From NCBI RefSeq assembly GCF_000227115.2, contig NC_016480.1, positions 1,485,476-1,549,475 of the forward strand: DNA of 64,000 nucleotides, written 5' to 3'. Both the position numbers and the translations under genes were made by a program. The notes beneath the pieces were generated by a model. It was not told the origin of the DNA, did not search any database, and worked only from the letters and a program-made list of their open reading frames with translations. Positions 48,652 to 59,700 of this stretch are shown here, piece by piece. Source of the stretch: Naumovozyma dairenensis CBS 421. Lineage: Eukaryota > Ascomycota > Saccharomycetes > Saccharomycetales > Saccharomycetaceae. The stretch's first letter is position 1. Every line of letters starts with the position of its first letter.

Positions 48652-48741
48652 GGAAGGGAAATATCAATTCTGAAAAATATATACCTTTGACTACTATTGA
48701 TCCCATACGAGACAAAACGAAAACACCAATATAAAAACAAT

Positions 48742-49440
48742 ATGTCTAATTCTATTATCAGAGTCCATTGGTTAAACCAATCTAGAGCATTCAGAGTATT
48801 ATGGTTGTTGGATGCTTTGAAACTAGACTTTGAAATCATCCCTTACAAAAGAGTCGATGGCCGTGCTCCAGATTCATTGAAGAAAATCCACCCATTAGGG
48901 AGATCTCCAATCGTAGAAATCGAAGATAAAAGTACTGGTAAGAAGAAAATGTTAATTGAATCTGGTTACATCTTCCAATACATGTTACAAAATTTCGATC
49001 ACGATAACGTTTTAAATAATACCGACCCTGATATGGCAGAAAAGATTCAATTTTACCTCCATTTTGCAGAAGGTTCTATCCAGCCTCCATTATTGATGGA
49101 ATATATTTATCAGCTTGCCGAAAAGTCATCATCTTTCCCTATTTCTTATTTTGTGCAAAGTGTTGTGAATAAACTTAGTGAGGCATATTCAAGGGGTGAA
49201 GTAAAAAATCAATTTGACTTTCTGGAATCTGAAATTGTGAAAAATAAAGGTTATTTAGTTGATGGGAAGCTAAGTGCTGCCGATATCCTAGTATCTTTCC
49301 CTGTTGAAATGGCGTTCCTTCGTGGCTTTGTTACATCTGAAATCTATCCAAATACTAAGAAATGGTTAGATACTATTAAAACCACAGATTCATATGCTAT
49401 TACTAAGGAAAAGGTCAAGGCTTTTGGTGAAGAAATGTAG
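48742..49440 (+). CDS. GTT1: Glutathione S-transferase, Gtt1 type
   Basis: A glutathione transferase related to ER-associated Gtt1 (YIR038C). The start is ATG 48742 (MSNSIIRVHWLNQSRAFRVL), 232 aa (Gtt1 234); an upstream in-frame ATG at 48697 falls in the leader. The thioredoxin-like N-domain has HWLNQSRAFRVLWLLDALKL, IHPLGRSPIVE and the glutathione-site LIESGYIFQYML. The C-domain has AEGSIQPPLLMEYIY, RGEVKNQFDFLESEI and GYLVDGKLSAADILVSFPVE. It is not syntenic with its S. cerevisiae relative; it lies in the gene-poor arm end. Confidence 0.93.
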   Translation: MSNSIIRVHWLNQSRAFRVLWLLDALKLDFEIIPYKRVDGRAPDSLKKIHPLGRSPIVEIEDKSTGKKKMLIESGYIFQYMLQNFDHDNVLNNTDPDMAEKIQFYLHFAEGSIQPPLLMEYIYQLAEKSSSFPISYFVQSVVNKLSEAYSRGEVKNQFDFLESEIVKNKGYLVDGKLSAADILVSFPVEMAFLRGFVTSEIYPNTKKWLDTIKTTDSYAITKEKVKAFGEEM

Positions 49441-51154
49441 ATAGTTTTATTTAAGAATTAGTAAATCCAACTCCCGTAAAATATTAAAGCAAAAATATCT
49501 CATTATTTTTGTATATAAACATACGTAGTCTATTAGCTCATCTCTAAAAAGCTATGAATATAAGTTTTGATAATACCTCTTGCGACGGAATTGAGCTGAA
49601 TTTAGGAATATTTTTCCATTGTGTTGACCCAGTGTGTGATTTGAAATATCGATCACGGCGGTAGATAATATTATTGTTGCTTTTGAAAAAAATATAGGCA
49701 TTCAACTTTTTTTCAGTTCCGATTTCTAAACAAGATGAAGTTGATATGTAACACACAAACATGGTAATAGCCTCCAAAAATGCTTTTAGTAATGCGATAT
49801 TCGTTGAGTAACTTGGTTAAATTTCTTTGATCCAATTCCAAAATAATGCTATAAGCTGTGATAAAATGTCTGTCCATTCAGCTATAGTCATCTTTAGCAT
49901 AAAATTGGCTTTTGAAGGCAAAGATATATGAAAATTACTTTAACTGAATCTGATTTGCTTTGAAACTTGGACAATGTTTTCACTTCCAGTTTTGTTTTTG
50001 TTAAATCTCTCCAAGTGTATAACCTCTATTCTTCGGAAATGTTTCCTAATTAGTTCTCGCTTGCAAAGATTTTAAAAATGGCTCCTTTCCTTAACATTAT
50101 TGTAAACATCTGTATCAATTTCCGCTGATAATTTTAAATATATTGATTTCACAGACGCATATTCTAACAGGATTTTGGTGTCAGGTATCTTCAATTGCAA
50201 AGTATTTAAGCAAAGTATCTTGAAGAAAAACGAGCTACTGTGTGAAGCAACTTACTTAAATGCGAATATTGGATCTATTGGCTTAAGACCAATTAGTATA
50301 CTGATACTAAGTCTTAATCGTTTCTTCTTTCAACAGCCGTTTCTGTATATTCTTTTTTAGATGGTCTAGCGCCCACAGAGGTAATTTTTCTTCTCTGCTT
50401 TAAAAAAAACTCACTGTTCTTCACCAATACTGTTGATCTTGTTCTAATTTTTAAAAAAGAAGCCAAATAAACCTGTTGTTAATTTATTCCATTCAAAGTT
50501 AGAGTCTTCCTTCTTCAATTAAAAAGTGCGGATGCACTAGTATTCAAAGGCAGTAACAAAGTTTTGTTTATGCAGCCGATTAGAAGTGGATCTGAACAAT
50601 ATGTAAGAAAAATCCTCACTTATATACTTGTGAAATTTAACAGCACATTACCTCACATCGGGTTATACGACATGATTTAATAGGGGTATTAAATTCCAAC
50701 AAGGATCTCCAATATAGCTTCGTTAATCTACCAAACGAGTCTAAACAATAACTATTATACGTTATATTTTTCTACATCAACAAGTTAAAAAATTACAAGT
50801 TTGTTGAACTTTCAATTTCATATTCACTAAGAAATACTGAAGGTTATTTTTTTCGATTAATAAGAACTACTACTAATTTTCTTTTTTGAATATGACATGG
50901 CGCCGCTGAGTAAGGTCCGCTTAGTCAAGGGATACGCTTAGGTAACGCGGAGATACAAATAGCTTATGTAAATGATTTCTCAGCATTAATACACATTATT
51001 GAGTTAAACATCGAGGTTTGGTGCTGTATAAAAGCCACATTGGTTTCTATATTTATTCTATTTCTCTTGGTTTTCGTAGTTTATTATTTACGTTCTATAA
51101 AAATAACAAATATATCAATAATAAACACCACACCACTCTATCAAACTAAAAAAT
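49441..51154. other. Intergenic GTT1-like to GTO-like
   Basis: 1714 bp, AT-rich. I found no conserved ORF, RNA gene or repeat. The last 250 bp hold the promoter of the next gene. Confidence 0.45.
51027..51034 (+). promoter_or_regulatory. TATA box of GTO/ECM4-like gene
   Basis: TATAAAAG 121 bp upstream of the ATG. Confidence 0.5.
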
Positions 51155-52216
51155 ATGTCCACTACTGAAACTACCTTCTTCGAAGAAACTATTTCTAAAA
51201 CCCACCCAATATATAAGCCAGAGAAGGGCAGATATTGGTTATATTTATCTGCAGGCTGCCCATATGCTCAACGTATCTGGATCACAAGAGCATTGAAAAA
51301 TTTAACTGACGTTATTGGTGTCAGTGTTGTTCACTGGAAATTGGATGAGAAAACAGGTTGGAAGCTTTTGAATGCAGGAGAAACTAAATTAGGAGAAAAC
51401 GCCTTCAAGATTGATGGTGGTATCTTGAGCTCTCAGGATGACACCTCATCTCCCTTAGGTGATTTAGATGAGTCTAGTAGCAGATTATTCAAGGATGGCA
51501 CGTTTGACCCCCATTACGGCATCACACAAATTAAGGAATTATATGATATGACAGATAAACAGTATAAAGGTGAATTTTTGTGGCCTATTTTATGGGACTT
51601 GAAAACAAAAACCATTGTTAACAACAATTGGGACCAAATTCCTGCTATCTTAAACAGTGCTTTTAATGATTTTGATGAAACAAAGGGGACTGTTGACATT
51701 CTTCCAGAGCACTTATCATCCGATATTAAAAAGTATAATGAGTGGTTGTTTCCTCATATCAATGATGCTGTTTATAATGTCGGGTTGGCAGAAAAACAGT
51801 CAGTTTATGAAACGAATTTGCTTAACTTTTTTGAAGATATGGACAAAATTGAAAATAAATTGAGGGAAGTGCATGATACATTGGCCAAGGAATATGGTGC
51901 TTCAAATGGGGAAGAGATTCTGAAGAGATTCTTCCTGTTCGGTAACCAAATCACTGAAAGTGATATCAGACTATTCGTTACCATGATTCGATACGATTCG
52001 ATTTATGCAGTTCACTTCAAATTAAACTATAGACTGGTTAGAAGTGACTACTATTATATCCATTTATGGATGAGGAATTTATATTGGAATTATCCAGCAT
52101 TTGGCCAAACCACAAACTTTAACCACATTAAGCTCTTGTATACGCATGCAATGAGAAACATTAATCCAAACGGTATTGTCCCGTTAGGTCCTGAATATGA
52201 TATTTTGAAGTTATGA
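51155..52216 (+). CDS. Omega-class glutathione transferase (Gto/Ecm4 type)
   Basis: A glutathionyl-hydroquinone-reductase/omega glutathione transferase with a single active-site cysteine, Cys35 in LSAGCPYAQR. The 353 residues compare with about 356-370 for Gto1, Ecm4/Gto2 and Gto3. Conserved blocks are FEETISKTHPIYKPEKGRYW, VIGVSVVHWKLDEKTGW, PILWDLKTKTIVNNN, ITESDIRLFVTMIRYD, LHLWMRNLYWNY-like HLWMRNLYWNYPAFG and the end INPNGIVPLGP. The expected Pro-Trp/Phe after the Cys is Pro-Tyr. Which of the three paralogs it corresponds to I cannot tell. Isolated from its S. cerevisiae neighbours. Confidence 0.92.
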   Translation: MSTTETTFFEETISKTHPIYKPEKGRYWLYLSAGCPYAQRIWITRALKNLTDVIGVSVVHWKLDEKTGWKLLNAGETKLGENAFKIDGGILSSQDDTSSPLGDLDESSSRLFKDGTFDPHYGITQIKELYDMTDKQYKGEFLWPILWDLKTKTIVNNNWDQIPAILNSAFNDFDETKGTVDILPEHLSSDIKKYNEWLFPHINDAVYNVGLAEKQSVYETNLLNFFEDMDKIENKLREVHDTLAKEYGASNGEEILKRFFLFGNQITESDIRLFVTMIRYDSIYAVHFKLNYRLVRSDYYYIHLWMRNLYWNYPAFGQTTNFNHIKLLYTHAMRNINPNGIVPLGPEYDILKL

Positions 52217-53168
52217 AGTAGTGCCATAAATATGTAAAAAAGTTTATATCATCTAAGAAAAATACTCTTTCCTCTAGTAATAATGCCGAGGGAAGCTTTG
52301 CAAGTCAATTAATATCGTGTTTTTATAATGGGAAAATCGTTTAATGAGTTGAGTGGAAGTAACACTATCTCAAACTAAAGAAGGATTAAATCCAACTTGT
52401 GTCATGTCACCAGCACTTTGAAATAAATTACCATGAAACCAAAATGGTAACGTTAAATAGGGAATCGGTGAGATTATAATGTGAATATTGAAGCTTCACC
52501 TGTATTACATATGGCTTACAACGAGTAACAGTCAGAGGTAATAAATAGTCTAATCAACTCCCCAAATATATGTCATCTTATCTATAATGTCCCGTATATA
52601 GTAGTATAGAAGTACGTAATAAATGACCACTGGTCCCGCAGTGACAGTTTCGTGAAAGAATCAAGAAATTCGAAGAAACCATTTTTTTGGTAGGCACTAG
52701 ACGAGAATAGAAATTGTGACAGAAACAACGCAATGCTCAATCCGACATATTTTAATATAATTGAGGAATAACAAAGAATTCAATATATCTAGTCCTGTGC
52801 TACAGTTGAAAAGCTGTGTATGTTTTATGTTCCCAATAAAAGTTAGCTCCCCGGAAAGATTCGAACTTCTTAGTAAAAACCTTGTCAAGTGAATTTCAAT
52901 TTTACACAAGCACTAGAACACGTTATCCGCAAGCTCTGTAAAAAAAATCTATGAAACACCCAAATGGAAAATTAAAGTATATCGAGAGTGTCCTGAGATT
53001 CCACACTGGAAAAAAAATGAATAATCACTTTCTTGTAAACGATAAATTCGTAGATAATTATTCCTCTCCAGAACTGGTAGATTCATCAATAGGAATGATA
53101 CAATAATGTAACTATTGTAGGATTTTTAGTTCCATCACGTGAAGATGAAATCTGGGGCTTGAAAATAA
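52217..53168. other. Intergenic, GTO-like to pseudogene
   Basis: About 950 bp, AT-rich, no gene. A stretch at 52850-52875 resembles a tRNA T-arm but has no rest of a tRNA. Confidence 0.45.
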
Positions 53169-54234
53169 CTAGACTTCCTCTAGATATACACTTTCAGAGT
53201 AAGCAAAATTTGTATTCTCAAGTAGTTCAGAAAACGTTGAATATTTCAATTTATCACCCAACATGTATTTCATTTTCAACATAAAGTAAGCTTGGTAAGT
53301 TTGACGCTCCTCCTCTGTGACGTCTTCACAATGATCCACCTCCATATATTCTTGCTTAACATCGTTCCCATGCGGGGAAGGGATGACATATATATCATAT
53401 GGTGGGTCAAAAAGACACTCAAGACTTTATCCATCGTTGGTTTATAGCCGCGTCGGATTGCTCGAATTCTGCAAACAATTAACAAATCCCTGTATATTAT
53501 TGCATCCTCTGGAGAAAACCCATAAAAAACAAGACTTGAAGTGGAATGTTGGAATATCGAGAGGGCGGTAAAAATAAATCTTATCTGGTTTCATGGAGTT
53601 TTCAGATGCCTTATAGGATGCTTCATAGGAGTAGCCCTCATATTGAACATCTGTGTAAATATGTATGCGGCAGAGCAAGCTGTCCAGTTCTGGCTATTCA
53701 AAATCGAACTTTGTTTTCAATAATTCTTTACCTGGTTCTTCGATATTACAGGAATAAAAACCTTCTTCCTCAAAAAGGTATGGCCCCAAGACAAGCAGAG
53801 TGGGATTACCACCTTTTAACATCAACTTATGAAACGCAGCCTCTACGACAGTGCCAGGGAAGCTACGCCCTGTATCAGTTAAGAAATACTTCATGATACA
53901 CTCTTTGAAAATCCAATGTGACGAAGGCTCGTTATCCAGAGCAAAAGTGGTAGGTTCATCTAAAATCCAATTGTCTCCTTTCAGGGAATAAGAGTTTGGA
54001 GCCGGTGTATTGTTATTAGAGAAATAGTTTGAAAGGAATCACCAAATATTAGTTTTTCTTCTTGAGTCCTGAAATGGTCTTCTTAACTTCAATCCATTGA
54101 CAGTGACAAATTCCATGGTAAAGCGTTTTTGCTTGCATTTGTTCCTGTGTCAGCTTCTGATTGGGACATATATCAGCTTGAAAGAATCTTAATAATGGCT
54201 CTAGTTATGGATGCCAACCTTGGTTCTGTTCCAT
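53169..54234 (-). pseudogene. Broken protein-coding gene, family not recognised
   Basis: Minus-strand coding-like sequence in several frames from an ATG at 54234 to a TAG at 53169-53171. Readable pieces are: LEPLLRFFQADICPNQ near 54190-54150; GRSFPGTVVEAAFHKLML near 53860-53800, ending in a TAG after KTKFDFE; YTDVQYEGYSYEASYKASE near 53670-53610; and the C-terminal DVTEEERQTYQAYFMLKMKY near 53320-53260, ending SVYLEEV. At least two in-frame stops and several frame changes separate them. Composition and a common strand suggest one former gene of about 350 codons. I do not know the family. Alternatively these are two adjacent remnants. Confidence 0.6.
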
Positions 54235-56717
54235 TGTTGATGATTGACGACGTTCATGTGATGAAAGTTTTATCTGTCTATGTTAAATTTTGGAACATGA
54301 TCCATCGATCGGCTGTGGGAATGGTAAAACGCGGAAGACTTGTGAATATCCGCGTAAGGCACTGTGCTTCAACGACAAAAGGAAAAAGGAATCGCTGTAT
54401 ACAGTACTATACTATACAATGCAGTCTATAGTATTCCTGAGAGAATATAGGTCAAATACCTTTATCTGATATGCCATATCTATCACCTTGATCAGATTGC
54501 CCTATTGGATTTTTTAACTCACCTTCAATTCTTAACTGCCTGTATCGCCAACAATTAGCCATTTGTGTATCACATTCCACTTTAAGGATCCACAAGTTAA
54601 ACAACCGTGCTACCTTCTATTCCAATATAATTGTGTTCATGTTTGTTCCTCTATTTCTAAATTCAATTTGATTATTGATATCGGCTTATTTCTTGCCCAT
54701 TTCACTTCCTATTGTTAGGCTTAAGTTTTGACGAAGTTAGTCAAATAATTACAATGATAAATGCAACAGATATTAATTCCTGGCAATTACAGAAGGTACT
54801 GCTGGTCCTAACCCCTCTCCTTTCCGCTTTCTTGATAAAGAAGTAATATTTACCAAAGCCAAAAAGAAACCTTCATCTTTCGTTGATTGTTCGGAAAATT
54901 ATAAGTAGAAGCATCAGGGAAGCACAACAGATCCACTTCATTAGTGGTACCGCATTACCTCACTACTACGATGAGTGCTCAATTCACCATATATTGTCCA
55001 TTACAACTCAGAAGGCGTTTCAGCAGAAAAATCCTTTCTTACGAGACGTAGAGACCCATATATACCTGCATTACTGGCCAATGCCAGGAATATAAAATAT
55101 AGAAGCAGTTACCTTACAAACTATAATGATTAGAAACCAAAGTACACGCTTCCTGTATCCTTCAAACGGCTCCCAAAACCAAAGTGACCTAAATACCACT
55201 TCTGGAATTAATGTAAACAGCATACAGATTTTGTTTCTTTTCCTGAATCCAACACACACATTACTCGAATATGGAAACTGTTGAACACCTTTATTCATTT
55301 GGAACAACAGTCCTGGCTAAATCCTTAATACTACTATTTTTAGTTGAGAAACTATCAGTTGAAAATTAAATAAGCTCTTGTGATACTTTCTTCCAAGGTA
55401 AGGTAAGCCCCAGTGCACCTAATGTAATAGCGTCTGAGCAAAAACCGAGCATATCGTTAATGGGTGTGACAATTGGTACAGAAAACATTTGGGAAATTAT
55501 TAAAATTCCATGAAAAAAAGCCCTACGTGACTTTTCTTGAATACCACATTTCGCTACTTGTTGGTTTTACTATAGTACGTAAGTAAATATCAGGAGCAAG
55601 TTCCATATATGAAGACCTGTTAAATGATCGGGAGATTTTATTCAAGGACGACTAATAGACATTCAAAAGTAAAGAAGTATTTCTTTAATCAATGTTTCCT
55701 TTCGTGAATCGTAAAATTATCCAATATTTGCTATTACTCCACTTAAATTTATATTTACACTTCCAGAAATAATAGATGATAATTTATAATATTTTGATAG
55801 CCAGTTTTTATATTTACGTATTATAATAAACAAAGTTAAGGCGTCAGTTTTTGGATAAGAAATAAATACTATTTTCACCCCATATGTAGTCTAGCTAGTG
55901 AGCAATGATGTTAGTTGCTCGCTGTTGATGACCCTACACGATCTTATCCGTCCTTTGTAAATATAACTGAAACTAGGGATAGTGACAGACGCTGAAACAT
56001 TTAAGATTAGATTTTTAAAGTTACTGATGATATTAAATATATTGTTAAATTAAAGTCATTGCCATTGATGTAGAATATTGATGTTTTAGTCGTTGTTAGG
56101 TTGTGCTCAGCTATTCATATCGCCAGTCAGGAGCAAAGTGTAGACCAATTATCGGGACATAACTTATGCTAGATTTTTTCAAAAGTAAACAAAAATTCCC
56201 AAAATATACGTTAAAAGCGATAATATTTGAGGACCTACAGACCTCCTTTATTTTAATTTTCTTTTTTTTACCGCGAGTTTCGGCAGCAGAAGTCCAAAGA
56301 AACACAGGGAGCTGAGTCGCGAAGCGGCTCAGCGACCCCATACTAATTCTCGATTTTTCTGAAATCCTACTTTTTCAACATTGTCATCCCTCAGGCGAAA
56401 ATTTGAAGATCGTCGGGGGGCGTCAAACTCCGCCCTACGCGGTTTCCTCGACGAAATGTTTTTATTTTTTAATATTTATTTTATTTTTTTCGCGTCTGAT
56501 CGATTGAGGGACGCTACTTAAGTTTAGCCGCCGAACTCCAAAAAACAACAACAGAAAAATGTAAGATCCGAAAATCTACATATAAACAACATCTAAACAA
56601 AACACATTTCCACCTACATACTTTCTTACTCTCTTTTAGGAACAAAATATATGATCCAAAAGTGAACGTTAAGGAATAATAACTTAGATAAAGATTATAT
56701 AAGAAAGAAAAAAAAAA
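54235..56717. other. Gene-poor subtelomere-like region
   Basis: About 2.5 kb with no conserved ORF. A minus-strand frame at 55071-55307 contains one hydrophobic stretch (VLWFLIIIVCKVTASIFYI) and might be a transporter remnant. The last 450 bp change to GC-rich sequence with hairpins before the large gene at 56718. Confidence 0.45.
56311..56333. repeat. GC-rich inverted repeat upstream of the recombinase-like gene
   Basis: GCTGAGTCGC-GAA-GCGGCTCAGC: 10-bp arms with one G:T type mismatch and a 3-nt loop. It is followed at 56408-56460 by a second GC-rich patch with GGGCG and CGCCC as short inverted arms. Both stand out in AT-rich surroundings. Confidence 0.75.
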
Positions 56718-59700
56718 ATGGAAGTAATTGAAATCGACAAAAACCATTGGGTTATTGATAATTTTCTGGTGGAAGAAAATGATGGTGTAAAGCGTATAAG
56801 ACATTTTACAGGAACGAATAAGACCATGCCGCAATATACTATAGATAAGTTAAAACTAATGAATACAATCAACCTCAAAGAATTAAAAGATGCATATCCA
56901 TATACTTCCCTCATTCCATGTCAGTCAAAACTACTTTTTGCTCATGTGCAAACATTTACCTATGAATTCTACCGTAAAGGAGAGGGATTTCATAAAGTTA
57001 ATGCTAGAACGGCTAAAATTTTTAGAAATATTAGCTCTCCTTTCACTGTTATTCCTCTCATATTGAAAGGATGTCCCGTTAAATATTTATATTACCAAAA
57101 TAACTTACTACAAACAAATGTTATCCCTCCTGCTTTTAATAGGATTATTCATTCACACAATAGCTCTTTTTTTGTAAGGACACTTTGTTTAGAAAACATT
57201 AAATTAAAGACTTCTGACATAAAAATATTGTTAGATTATCAAGCTGTTAAATTAATCTATCAAAATCGATCAGTAGGGATGGCTACTCGTATATACAAAG
57301 ATGTCAGAGAAGAATACAAAGAAAGGCCATTTATACAATCAATGATTTCACTAGTTACCAAAATAGCATTCCCACCACAATATAGATCAACAACTCTTTC
57401 CCAATATGCTAGAACTTTTGCCTTCACCCTTTACCTTATCGATAATTTCAGAAAATTTAGTTTTGCAACCCCACGAATTTGTAACAATCTTCCAATACCT
57501 TTATTTAATATTGAATCTACAATTGAAGAAAGAACGGAAAAATATAGCGATTTTTTTTGTTATCTCTATGATTCAAAAGATAAAGCATTAGCCTGTATCA
57601 ATATCTTATTTAGAGTGATGGCATTTGATTGGAATCGCTCCATGGAAACTAAGTTTGAAGTGAAAACATTGAACCACTTTAAATCCACAATGGATGCTTT
57701 TAAAGCTATTTCCATTTACCTTTGTCTTCATAGACATATTCACCCCACATACAAATATAGTAACACAGACAAATATTTTATCACTGATTGCAGCACTGTA
57801 TGGGATTGGATTAAAAGGACTTATTCAATGTTAATGAATGATTATCACACTACAAAAGTTATTTCAAAACCTTGTGCTCCGGATGGTTACCTTATTGGTG
57901 GTTTAAGATTCTCAAGACAGTATATTCAGATATTTTATCAAGACATAATTAATAGGTATGATTCAAATTTAGAAGTCATTAAAAAATCTTACTTAAATGT
58001 ACAAGCACCTTCAGTAATGGGAAGAAAGTTGTTGGGTACACAGGGGTTATGTTTGGAGGAAGATAGAGCTAATCATAAAGGTTCTTTAGTCAATTTGTTT
58101 CCCATGGAGTTGATTTCCAAATTTCTTCCTTACCTTTCAACTGCTCAAATAGTAGAAGAAGAAGCTAAACAAGAAATTAAATCTGCAATCGATGATATGG
58201 GTGTTTCCTTGATGTGGTTAATATACTTCTCAACTGGTGGTCCGTACAGGTTTCCAGATTTACAAATTTTAAAGTATGCAGGCAATGAAAGAAATATCTT
58301 TTTTGATGCAACTGTGAAGTGTATTGAGTTGGACACAACATATTCCAAATCCAGGTTTTCTAAACGTCTGTGCAAGGTCGTGGATCAACACACCACATTC
58401 TATTTGGTTCATTATATTTTAGTTTGTAGGTCTCTCCTCAATAATATACTCGGAGATTTCTATGCTGAGATTAACAGAGATTTATTTGCTAGTGGAAGGA
58501 AACCGAATTCAGTCGCCGATGATGAACGTAACAACGTAGAGAGCAAAAATTCAATGGGGAATGTCGATGAAGACGAAGACGAAGAAGAAAGCAATCAACT
58601 TTTTGATGAGGAAGAAGACGCTGAAGAAGACGCTGATGAAAATAAAGATGATATTATTGTTCCACCTATTAATATCTTCAATGAAGGGAAGAATCTTACT
58701 GATCTGGATTACTCTCGTCAGATTTTACATTCCACTTTGTTTATTGATATTAATACGAATAAAATAGTTCATTACGAGAGATTCAAGAAATTTATATCTC
58801 AATATCCTTCATCATGGGAGGGCAAAAGATTGACATTTAGGGATATGCGTCATGGTATGATAGGTTTACTCAGGGAGTATGTAGCTAGTGGCTATAATGA
58901 ACGGTTTGAATTATCTAAGGAAGAATATGCAGGCCATGATGCAAATACAGGATATACTGATTATGCTGTCAACCCATATAAAGCAAGACATACTCCAATT
59001 AGCAAAAGATCTGAAGTATTGAGTAAATTATGGCAAGAATGGTTAGGTTTAAGAACGTATCATGAGAAAAAGACATTCACACCATTGCATAGAACCAAAG
59101 AACCAAAATTATCATCCCTCACTCAATCTCTTTACGATATTTCATACGTGAAAACTTCATTCTTCTATGACTCTCGATGCTTACCAGAACAGGAGAATAT
59201 GATGTTATTAGATATATACATGGGACAGGCGAAATTACATCCAATTCAGATTTCTCCCAATGATGATGCTTTTAACTTGTATAAGTTGCCAATTTATGCC
59301 CTTTCCGAAGTTGCTTCAAACAAGAACCAAATCTCTTTCATATTTGAACCAACCCTGAGTGCAAAAATTTTGACATTGCAGAGACTCTCCGAAATAAAAT
59401 CGTCGTTAAAAGTTGGTGATTTTGATTCTATTGTAAATATAAAGACTGGCCCTGAAGAGCATGACTTTACATGTTCCATCTATGTTGGTACTTTCGAAAA
59501 TTTAATGGAGTGTAGTTTTTGTGATTTGATACACAAATGGGATGAAACAATGGTGAACCTGTCTTTGTGTTATGTGGTCATTAATTGCTTTGAAAAAGTA
59601 AATCAGAATCTTTTCAAAGATTTAAATATCGGTTCCTTAAAGTGGTTCTTTAAAATATTGCTATTCACAAAGATTGATGCGCGTCAGCAAACTAAAACGT

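Larger units (their letters stand above)
46498..48741. promoter_or_regulatory. Long divergent intergenic region HXK2/GTT1-like
   Basis: 2244 bp without a supported gene. It holds a TATA box for the hexokinase (46671-46678), a G-run cluster at 46972-46993, a perfect Mig1-type site at 47236-47247 and a TATA/STRE pair before GTT1. ORFs at 46760-47219 overlap on both strands and look spurious. Confidence 0.55.

Noticed and set aside
50020..50060. TTCGGAAAT motif as a possible centromere CDEIII
   Set aside because: The flanking consensus and a CDEI at the right distance are missing.
52850..52880. tRNA-like T-arm (GATTCGAAC on plus)
   Set aside because: A T-loop-like match is present, but no acceptor, D-arm or anticodon arm can be built around it.
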